From contig WGBB01000168.1 of the NCBI GenBank assembly GCA_015494505.1, positions 1 through 12,027 on the forward strand: DNA of 12,027 nucleotides. Reading direction: 5' to 3'. The notes below the pieces were generated by a model that worked only from the letters and a program-made list of their open reading frames with translations, was not told the DNA's origin and did no database searches. Below are positions 6,719 through 12,027 of this stretch, piece by piece. Position numbers and translations under genes: made by a program. Within the stretch, counting starts at the first letter, position 1. Every line of letters begins with the position of its first letter. Source of the DNA: Nitratiruptor sp. GTDB taxonomy: Bacteria; Campylobacterota; Campylobacteria; Campylobacterales; Nitratiruptoraceae.

Positions 6719-7119
6719 GACTCTTTATCATAGCGGCTATGGTGGTAGCAGTGCTCTTCGGAGCCGATTTTGACTGGGTGACAAACTACAAAGAGGCGCT
6801 TACGATCGCAAAAAAAGAGCACAAACCGGTGATGCTGATGATCACCCAGCCCAACTGCAATATGTGCGAATATATGGATGAGGTGGCTTTCGAAAACGAA
6901 GAGCTGGTGGATTTCATCGAATACAACTTTATCCCCCTCAAACTCGATCGCACAGTAGCCAATAAGCTTGGCTTCAAAGATTACGGCACACCCACCTTTT
7001 ACTTTTTGACGCCTTCGGGCAAAACCTTCGTGCCTCCTTTGCAAGGGGCTGCAGCTGCGAAGGTGTTTTTGAAAACAATCAAGGAGATAAAGGCCAAATA
7101 TGTTGCTCAAGAACGCTAA
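6715..7119 (+). CDS. Secreted or membrane-anchored thioredoxin-like protein (CNMC motif)
   Basis: A 134-residue thioredoxin-fold protein with an N-terminal hydrophobic signal or anchor (residues 3-16), redox motif CNMC at 48-51 within ITQPNCNMCEYMD, and the cis-proline motif GTPTF (Pro93). It resembles small thioredoxin_7/SoxW-like periplasmic proteins. The start is GTG at 6715, overlapping the dsbD TGA by 4 nt, with AGGAG at 6704-6708 and 6-nt spacing. Translation is thus coupled to dsbD, and DsbD is the obvious reductant. The signal has no strong AXA cleavage site, so it may stay anchored to the inner membrane. The substrate is unknown. Reductase function fits the DsbD context, but an isomerase or heme-handling role is possible. 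Confidence 0.85.
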   Translation: MRLFIIAAMVVAVLFGADFDWVTNYKEALTIAKKEHKPVMLMITQPNCNMCEYMDEVAFENEELVDFIEYNFIPLKLDRTVANKLGFKDYGTPTFYFLTPSGKTFVPPLQGAAAAKVFLKTIKEIKAKYVAQER

Positions 7120-8284
7120 AATCGTCACGCTTGCAGGCGAGTTCGAAACGGATGTGCGCATCGAAGAGGGCAAGATAGCAGCCATAGGGCGCACGCACGA
7201 AGAGGGGATAGATCTGGGTGGGCGCTATCTCTTGCCGGCGCTCATCGATTTGAACGTGCGTCCGATGGATGATAAGGTGAGTGTCTCCTCACTCAAAGAG
7301 CTATCCCAAGAGGCGATGCGCGGTGGTGTGGGGACACTGGCGCTGATGCCGGATCTCACTCCCGCTATCTGCGACGAGATAGCTCTGGAATTCGTGCGCT
7401 CGCAGCATAGCCCCGCAGATATTTTGCCACTTATTACGGCGCTCAAAGACGAGCAGACGATGAGTGAAATCGCGATACTGCTCAAAAAAGGGGCGCTGAG
7501 TATCTACCTCTCTTCCGATACAAATCCCTATCTACTCGCACGCATCTTCGAATATGCCAAGATGCACGGCAAGCCGATCCATATCGAGCCGAAAAACGCG
7601 CTCTTTCGCGATGTGGGGGTGATGAACGAGGGAGAGGTCTCCTTTCGTTTGGGACTAGGAGGCATCAGCAAGCTCGAAGAGCACGCCGAAGTGGCAAAAA
7701 TCATCCAATATAGTGAATACTACAATGTCCCCGTGCTGTTCAAAGCGGTCTCTACGGCCAAGGCTCTTGCGATGATAGCCAAGAGTGCTCTATGCTACGC
7801 AGAGGTGAGTATCCACCATCTGCTGCTTAGCGACGAAGCCTGCGAAGGCTACAACACCTACGCCAAGCTCTCGCCGCCGCTGCGCGAAGAGAGGGAGCGC
7901 TTAGAGCTCTTCGAAGCTCTCAAAAGAGGGTATGTCGATTGTCTCACGGCACTCCATTCGCCCAAAGCCCACGTAAGCAAAGACGTAAGCTTCGATGAGG
8001 CGAGTTTCGGTATCGACGCACTCGGCTCATACTTGCCGCTTGCTTATACCAAACTGGTACGAGAGGGTATCATCGATATGGCAAAGCTTGTAGAGCTTAC
8101 CAGCACCAACCCTTCCTGTTTTGTGGGCACAAAAATCGGTAAAGTGGAAGAGGGGTTTGCTGCGGACCTTGTGGTTTTCGATCCCGACAAAAGCACGCAG
8201 TGTCCATTGCCTTTCTATGAAGAATTAGAGGGGAGCGTGGATGCGCTCATCAAAAAAGGCGAGGTGGTATGGGGCAGTTTGTAA
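7100..8284 (+). CDS. pyrC: Dihydroorotase homologue, probably catalytically inactive (PyrC'-like)
   Basis: A 394-residue amidohydrolase-fold protein of the dihydroorotase/allantoinase branch. Overall family order is clear: beta-sandwich start (LLKNAKIVT), LLPALIDL, GGVGTLALMPD, KPIHIEP, VSIHHLLLSDE, KLSPPLREERER, and the C-terminal AADLVVFDPD. Active-site residues are largely lost: the metal-binding DxHxHxR motif reads D50-L-N52-V-R54-P-M56, the HVST histidine is Ala216 (KAVST), and the catalytic Asp of TDHAPH is Leu285 (TALHSPK). His161 and His239-His240 remain. This matches inactive dihydroorotase homologues such as Pseudomonas PyrC', which support aspartate transcarbamoylase (PyrB) structurally; that role here is inference, and an active enzyme should be encoded elsewhere. 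It overlaps the upstream gene by 20 nt; AAAGG (7089-7093) supports the ATG. Confidence 0.9.
   Translation: MLLKNAKIVTLAGEFETDVRIEEGKIAAIGRTHEEGIDLGGRYLLPALIDLNVRPMDDKVSVSSLKELSQEAMRGGVGTLALMPDLTPAICDEIALEFVRSQHSPADILPLITALKDEQTMSEIAILLKKGALSIYLSSDTNPYLLARIFEYAKMHGKPIHIEPKNALFRDVGVMNEGEVSFRLGLGGISKLEEHAEVAKIIQYSEYYNVPVLFKAVSTAKALAMIAKSALCYAEVSIHHLLLSDEACEGYNTYAKLSPPLREERERLELFEALKRGYVDCLTALHSPKAHVSKDVSFDEASFGIDALGSYLPLAYTKLVREGIIDMAKLVELTSTNPSCFVGTKIGKVEEGFAADLVVFDPDKSTQCPLPFYEELEGSVDALIKKGEVVWGSL
8261..8264 (+). promoter_or_regulatory. Ribosome binding site of the 32-codon ORF
   Basis: GAGG inside a purine-rich AAAGGCGAGG stretch, 4 nt before the ATG at 8269. It lies within the last codons of the dihydroorotase-like gene and is the main evidence, with spacing, that the short ORF is translated. 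Confidence 0.4.
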
Positions 8285-8367
8285 AAAAGGCGTTGGGACT
8301 CTTCTTTTTGCTCTTTAGTGCGGGGTTTGCCTGCTGGTATCCGCTGCTTTTTCTCATAAAGGGCTAG
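8269..8367 (+). CDS. Predicted 32-residue single-helix membrane protein
   Basis: A short ORF from ATG at 8269 to TAG at 8365-8367. The product begins MGQFVKK, continues with a hydrophobic stretch of about 22 residues including LGLFFLLFSAGFACWYPLL, and ends LIKG, so it looks like one membrane helix with basic ends. It has a good upstream GAGG, overlaps the preceding gene by 16 nt, and ends 1 nt before the GTG of the XpaC-family gene. Without it, the dihydroorotase-like and xpaC genes would be separated by 84 nt, the only real gap in an operon whose other junctions overlap. I do not recognise a family. It may be a small partner of the XpaC-TelA pair, or merely a translational bridge. Confidence 0.55.
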   Translation: MGQFVKKALGLFFLLFSAGFACWYPLLFLIKG

Positions 8368-8368
8368 G

Positions 8369-9178
8369 GTGGAAAAGAGGCTCGTTTCCGTGACCAAGAC
8401 GTTAGGAATTTTGCTCTACCTTTTTATCATTCCACCCTTTATCGCTACGATTTTTAGCCTTATAGCACTCAATATCAAAGCCTTTGTGCTCAATTTCATC
8501 GCCTTCTTGCTCTTTTTTGGAGTGCTCTATGTGAGCAAAAAAGGATTTGCAGCCGAATTTGCTTACCATAGGGCCACCTATGCACTCGCTCCCAAAAGGC
8601 CCTACAAGCGTATGGCAGCATTTTTACTGGGAGTCGCTACGAGCTATAGCGCATACTTTTTGGCACACAAATCGCCTCTTACTGCGCTTTTTTTGGGCGT
8701 CGTGGCCGGGGTGGGGTATATGCTGTGGTATGGAGACGACCCAAGAGAGGATAAACTCCCCAAGCGCAGCGACGTACCCTATCGCGCAGCGCTGCAAACC
8801 CTCCAAGAAGCGGATGAGGAGCTATCGCGCATCGAAAAACTCCAAGACAAAATCAAAGATGCGAGGCTCTATCAAGAGGTGGGAGAGGTGGTGCAAAGAG
8901 CCCGCCATATACTAGCATATCTCCAAGAGCGCCCTTGGCTTGTGGGAAGGGTGCGAAAACTCCTCGTAGTCTATATAGAAGGCATAGGCGATGTGACCCG
9001 CACCTATGTGGGGATTCAAGAGAGCCTCACCGAAGCAAAACGCCAAGAGCTCATAGAGCTTATGGAAAAAGTGCAACGCTCCTTCGACGAAAAGATGGTA
9101 GAGTTACAAAAAGGCGGCCAAGAGGCCCTCGATATCAAGATGGAAACCCTCCAGATGCAGTTAGATAAGGATAGATAA
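8369..9178 (+). CDS. xpaC: XpaC family membrane protein (5-bromo-4-chloroindolyl phosphate hydrolysis family)
   Basis: A 269-residue inner-membrane protein with four hydrophobic segments in two pairs (about residues 9-34, 38-55, 82-99 and 103-121), followed by a cytoplasmic, highly charged helical region (about 135-265) likely to form coiled coil. The family name comes from an old Bacillus phenotype; no phosphatase motif is visible and the real function is unknown. The strongest functional clue is linkage: XpaC-family genes often precede telA-type genes, and here the TAA of this gene shares its last base with the telA ATG. The start is GTG at 8369, with AAAGGG at 8358-8363 and 5-nt spacing; a start further downstream would cut into the first helix. 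Confidence 0.85.
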   Translation: MEKRLVSVTKTLGILLYLFIIPPFIATIFSLIALNIKAFVLNFIAFLLFFGVLYVSKKGFAAEFAYHRATYALAPKRPYKRMAAFLLGVATSYSAYFLAHKSPLTALFLGVVAGVGYMLWYGDDPREDKLPKRSDVPYRAALQTLQEADEELSRIEKLQDKIKDARLYQEVGEVVQRARHILAYLQERPWLVGRVRKLLVVYIEGIGDVTRTYVGIQESLTEAKRQELIELMEKVQRSFDEKMVELQKGGQEALDIKMETLQMQLDKDR

Positions 9179-10308
9179 TGGATGCCCTCCAAAAACAAAC
9201 ACAAGATCAAACAAAAATCACAAAGCTCAAAGAGAGTCTCGATCCTTCCAAGCGCACCTCGGTAATAGAGTTTGGCGCCGAAGCGCAGGCCAAGTTGGAC
9301 GAAGTGGCCAATGCGATGCTCGAAGGCGTCAAAAACAAGGATATTGAAGAAGCGGGTGAGAGTCTGAGCAAAATGGTGCTGGCTATCAGGGGGTTTGATG
9401 TAGAAGCGTTCAAAGAAAAGGAGCTACCCTGGTGGAAAAGGCTTTTGGGCCTAGGCTCGCCCGTGGCCGAAGCTATCCAAAAATATGAGGAGATTCGCGA
9501 ACAGATAGAGCTCATCGCCAACGACCTGGAGCGCCACAAAGCGAGACTCACCGAAGATGTAGTGGCTCTCGATAAGCTCTATGAGGCCAATCTGGAGTAC
9601 TTCAAAGAGCTCGAGCTCTATATCAAAGCGGGCGAAGAGCGCCTGGAGGAGCTGCGAAGCCACGAGCTTCCGAGACTCCGCCAAGAAGCCGAAAGCGGCG
9701 ATATGCTGGCCGTCCAAAAAGCCAGAGAGCTCCAAGAGTACATCGAGGATCTGGAGCGTCGCGTGCACGATCTGAAGCTCTCACGCCAAGTGGCGATGCA
9801 AGCGCTGCCAAGCATTCGCCTCGTGCAAGAAAACGACAAAGCCCTTATCAATAAAATCACCTCCACCCTGGTCAATACCATCCCGCTATGGCGCAATCAG
9901 CTGGCGCAAGTGATCACCGTGCAGCACAGTCGCGATGCGGCCAAAGCCATCAAGGCTTCGAGCGATCTGACCAACGAGCTTTTGGAAAAGAATGCCGAAG
10001 CACTGCGCCAGGCCAATAAAGAGGTGAAAAGAGAGGTGGAGCGCGGCGTCTTCGATATAGAGAGTATCAAAAAGGCCAATCAAACCCTTATAGCCACCCT
10101 CAACGAATCTCTCGCGCTCGCCGAAGAGGGAAGGCGCGAGCGCAAAAAGGCGCAAGAGGAGTTGGGAAGGCTCGAAAACGAGCTCAAGCGTGCGCTTCTT
10201 GCAATCAAAGCCAAGCGCTCAGCGCAAGGGACGGTGGATGAAAAATATCCCCAAAGCGCTGGAGATGAGAGTAATAAGAAAGAAGAGGAAGCTAAAGGCG
10301 ACGCCTAA
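9178..10308 (+). CDS. telA: TelA/KlaA family toxic anion resistance protein
   Basis: A 376-residue, almost wholly alpha-helical soluble protein. Family landmarks: SLSKMVLAIRGFD, the LPWWKRLLGLG segment (about residues 82-92), long charged helices with the LERHKARLTEDVVALDKLYE region, and the diagnostic LPSIRLVQENDKALINKI followed by NTIPLWRNQL. Members are linked to tellurite, cell-envelope stress or colicin tolerance on plasmids, but chromosomal copies have no settled function. Its ATG overlaps the xpaC stop by 1 nt (TAATG), implying coupled expression and probably joint action at the membrane. The final 30 or so residues are a low-complexity Glu/Lys/Ala tail beyond the conserved core. The last 90 nt overlap the 3' end of the opposite-strand flippase-like gene. 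Confidence 0.92.
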   Translation: MDALQKQTQDQTKITKLKESLDPSKRTSVIEFGAEAQAKLDEVANAMLEGVKNKDIEEAGESLSKMVLAIRGFDVEAFKEKELPWWKRLLGLGSPVAEAIQKYEEIREQIELIANDLERHKARLTEDVVALDKLYEANLEYFKELELYIKAGEERLEELRSHELPRLRQEAESGDMLAVQKARELQEYIEDLERRVHDLKLSRQVAMQALPSIRLVQENDKALINKITSTLVNTIPLWRNQLAQVITVQHSRDAAKAIKASSDLTNELLEKNAEALRQANKEVKREVERGVFDIESIKKANQTLIATLNESLALAEEGRRERKKAQEELGRLENELKRALLAIKAKRSAQGTVDEKYPQSAGDESNKKEEEAKGDA

Positions 10309-11067
10309 GGCCGGATCGTGGCCTATGAGCCTGAGGCCATAGAGAAAGGTAAACTCCCTCGCACCCACGCCCCCTATGGTAAGGGGCAGTACCGCTACGA
10401 CGCTGGATATCAAAAAGAGCGCGAGAAAGTCCACCAGCGGCACCTGTGCCGGCAGCGCACGCACGATAAAGTACGCGCTAATTAGCTGCAAAAGCTGCGT
10501 CGCAAGGCCCAAAAGCGTGGTCGTCGTGATATAGGTGGTAAATTTCCTAAAGAGTTTTTTGTGTAGCCACAAAAAGATGGGATAGACCAGCACTGCTCCA
10601 CCGAGGGCAAAGTACAAAAGCGGCGGCCAGAGCCTACTGAAAGTGCTCCAAGCTACAAGAAGCCCAGCCAAAAAGAGCAGTGCCACAAGGCCGCTGAGGC
10701 GATCGAGCAGGGTAGCTGCGATGAGGTCTTTGTAACCGGTGTTGTGGCGCTTTTGCAAAAGATAGATCTTGTAGCCGTCTCCTCCGATACCGCCGGGCAG
10801 GAAAAGATTGTAAAACATTCCCACATAGTAAAGAATCAGCGCCTTCGTTTCACTCAGCTTGATACCCAAGTCCTTGAAATAGTAGTTGAGGCGCACGCTT
10901 GCGACGATCTTGGAGAGATTGAAAAAGATAAATGCCAAGAATAGATCGAAAATATCGCAAGATTTGAGAGTCTGCAGGAGCTGCCGGGTGTCAATTTGAG
11001 AGAGCACATAGCCCAAAAGGGCCAAAGAGACAAGGATTTTAAGAGCGGTCTTGAGCTTTTTTTTCAA
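10219..11067 (-). CDS. Flippase-like integral membrane protein, UPF0104/LPG-synthase TM family
   Basis: A 282-residue polytopic membrane protein with about seven to eight hydrophobic segments, a basic N-terminus (MKKKLK), the signature LPGGIGGDGYK (residues 90-100) and a later LTIGGVGARE motif (about 234-243). The family (PF03706, TIGR00374-like) includes the membrane part of lysylphosphatidylglycerol synthase and many stand-alone proteins next to glycosyltransferases, where a lipid-linked substrate flipping role is suspected. The soluble aminoacyl-transferase domain is absent. The start is TTG at 11067, overlapping the TGA of the upstream glycosyltransferase (TTGA) with only a weak A-rich ribosome site, so translation probably depends on coupling. 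Its last 90 nt overlap telA. The specific lipid substrate is unknown. Confidence 0.88.
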   Translation of the reverse strand: MKKKLKTALKILVSLALLGYVLSQIDTRQLLQTLKSCDIFDLFLAFIFFNLSKIVASVRLNYYFKDLGIKLSETKALILYYVGMFYNLFLPGGIGGDGYKIYLLQKRHNTGYKDLIAATLLDRLSGLVALLFLAGLLVAWSTFSRLWPPLLYFALGGAVLVYPIFLWLHKKLFRKFTTYITTTTLLGLATQLLQLISAYFIVRALPAQVPLVDFLALFLISSVVAVLPLTIGGVGAREFTFLYGLRLIGHDPALGVAFSFLFFLITLISSALGIFFIHRPLR

Positions 11068-12002
11068 GCTTTCTTGCCTGTGTAGATCTCTTTGATGATG
11101 TAGGGTTTTTTGTTTTGGGCTTCATAGTAGGTGCGCATCATGATCTCGGCCAAAAATCCCGTGGTGATGAGCTGGATACCGCCGAGGGTGAGCATCACGC
11201 CAAGAATGAGCAGAGGCCTGCCGCCGATGTCGTTGCCAAAGAGTTTGAGCACGAAAAGATAGAAATCTATCAAAACACCCAAGCCAAACATAATGAAGCC
11301 AAGTGTCCCAAAGAGGTGCATCGGCTTGGTGCCGTACTTTTGGAAAAAGAGCATCAGCATGAGATCGCTGATCACTTTGAAGGTACGGCCGATGCCGTAC
11401 TTGCTCTGGCCGTGGATGCGTGGGTGGTGGCGCACATCCATCTCCGTCATTTTGGCTCCGTAGAGTTTGGCCAGCACAGGGATGAAGCGGTGCAGCTCGC
11501 CATAGAGCCCCAGGTTCTTGGCCACGTCGCGCTTAAAGAGCTTGAGGGTACAGCCATAATCACGCAGATAGACCCCTGTGGTTTTGCGGATGATCCAGTT
11601 GGCGATCTTGCTGGGGATTTTGCGCAGCACCAGACCGTCTTGGCGATTGGCGCGCACGCCGGCCACCACGTCCCACCCCTCCTTTTGCATCTTTTCTAGC
11701 ATCACAGGGATATCGTGTGGGTCGTTTTGCAAATCCCCATCTATCGTGGCGATCACATCCCCTGTGGCTGCATCGATGCCGGCGGCCATGGCGAGGCTTT
11801 GGCCGAAATTGCGATTAAAGACAATCAATTTGGTGCGCTCATCTGCGTTTTCTTTGATCTTTTCGACGGTTTTGTCCGTAGAGCCGTCATCGACGAAGAT
11901 AAGCTCGTAGTCTAAGTCTTTAAGAGCGTCGCGCAGCTGCGCAAAGAGTGGAGCGATATTCTCTTCTTCATTCATCACCGGTATGACTACCGAAATTTTC
12001 AT
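11064..12002 (-). CDS. GT2 glycosyltransferase, polyprenyl-phosphate sugar transferase type (DPM1/GtrB/ArnC-like)
   Basis: A 312-residue membrane-anchored family 2 glycosyltransferase. It has an N-terminal GT-A domain: VVIPVMNEEENI, nucleotide-binding VDDGSTD (residues 37-43), FNRNFGQSLAMAAGID (62-77) and metal-binding DGD (88-90) in IDGDLQNDP. The RIHGQSKYGIGR segment (195-206) is followed by two C-terminal membrane helices (about 229-255 and 263-288), the standard layout of enzymes that move a sugar from a nucleotide donor onto undecaprenyl phosphate at the cytoplasmic face. The sugar cannot be told from the sequence. AAAGGA (12008-12013 on the minus strand) lies 5 nt upstream of the ATG. 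It is followed by a flippase-like gene with a 4-nt overlap; together they could make and translocate a lipid-linked sugar for envelope modification (inference). Confidence 0.93.
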   Translation of the reverse strand: MKISVVIPVMNEEENIAPLFAQLRDALKDLDYELIFVDDGSTDKTVEKIKENADERTKLIVFNRNFGQSLAMAAGIDAATGDVIATIDGDLQNDPHDIPVMLEKMQKEGWDVVAGVRANRQDGLVLRKIPSKIANWIIRKTTGVYLRDYGCTLKLFKRDVAKNLGLYGELHRFIPVLAKLYGAKMTEMDVRHHPRIHGQSKYGIGRTFKVISDLMLMLFFQKYGTKPMHLFGTLGFIMFGLGVLIDFYLFVLKLFGNDIGGRPLLILGVMLTLGGIQLITTGFLAEIMMRTYYEAQNKKPYIIKEIYTGKKA

Positions 12003-12007
12003 TCTTA

Positions 12008-12027
12008 TCCTTTAGTAAAAGATTGTA
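12008..12027 (-). promoter_or_regulatory. Ribosome binding site and possible -10 box of the glycosyltransferase operon
   Basis: On the minus strand, TACAAT (12022-12027) matches the TATAAT consensus at 5 of 6 positions and precedes AAAGGA (12008-12013), 5 nt before the ATG. A start site near 12015 would give a very short leader. Any -35 element lies outside the window, so the promoter part is tentative. Confidence 0.35.

Noticed and set aside
10319..10339. Inverted repeat TGGCCT/AGGCCA just past the telA stop, considered as a terminator
   Set aside because: Only 6 bp with a 9-nt loop, no T-run after it, and it lies inside the coding sequence of the flippase-like gene.
11115..11699. 194-codon plus-strand open frame opposite the glycosyltransferase
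   Set aside because: Antisense to the GT2 domain and C-terminal membrane helices, His/Glu-rich with no recognisable domain.

Overview
The window looks like a piece of a Campylobacterota (epsilonproteobacterial) chromosome, perhaps a free-living, chemolithotroph-type member since base composition is close to 50% GC rather than AT-rich. The basis is a DnaK ending in a DDDVIDAEVE-type tail, an unusual degenerate dihydroorotase of the type I recall from this group, very tight gene packing, and A-rich ribosome binding sites. Genus is not decidable from the sequence alone. No tRNA, rRNA, CRISPR array, insertion sequence or phage gene was seen.

Layout: (1) 1-2108, plus strand: the 3' five-sixths of dnaK followed after 5 nt by a hypoxanthine/deoxyinosine-type DNA glycosylase of the uracil-DNA glycosylase superfamily. 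A 10-bp hairpin spans the junction and holds the second gene's ATG in its loop. (2) 2087-4827, minus strand: a three-gene operon, YyaL/SSP411 thioredoxin-domain protein, then MsrA, then a small four-helix membrane protein. Each pair overlaps by 8 nt. (3) 4828-4978: AT-rich divergent promoter region. (4) 4979-10308, plus strand: dsbD, a secreted CNMC thioredoxin-like protein, a dihydroorotase homologue that has lost its catalytic residues, a 32-codon single-helix membrane ORF, an XpaC-family protein and a TelA-family protein. Gaps run from -20 to +1 nt. (5) 10219-12002, minus strand: a GT2 polyprenyl-phosphate-type glycosyltransferase followed by an LPG-synthase-TM/UPF0104 flippase-like membrane protein, converging on telA with a 90-nt overlap.

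How the genes may work together: the centre is dominated by thiol redox and protein repair (YyaL-like, MsrA, DsbD, secreted thioredoxin), with a chaperone and a base-repair enzyme alongside. DsbD would carry electrons from cytoplasmic thioredoxin across the inner membrane, with the secreted CNMC protein as a likely partner. MsrA repairs oxidised methionine. The xpaC-telA pair and the glycosyltransferase-flippase pair are envelope-associated modules without proven substrates. There is essentially no non-coding DNA apart from 4828-4978, and both convergent junctions overlap in coding sequence with no recognisable intrinsic terminator.

No wholly new system is evident. The observations I rate highest are the start-codon-in-loop hairpin after dnaK, the catalytically dead dihydroorotase, the 32-codon membrane ORF ahead of xpaC-telA, and the 90-nt antiparallel coding overlap.
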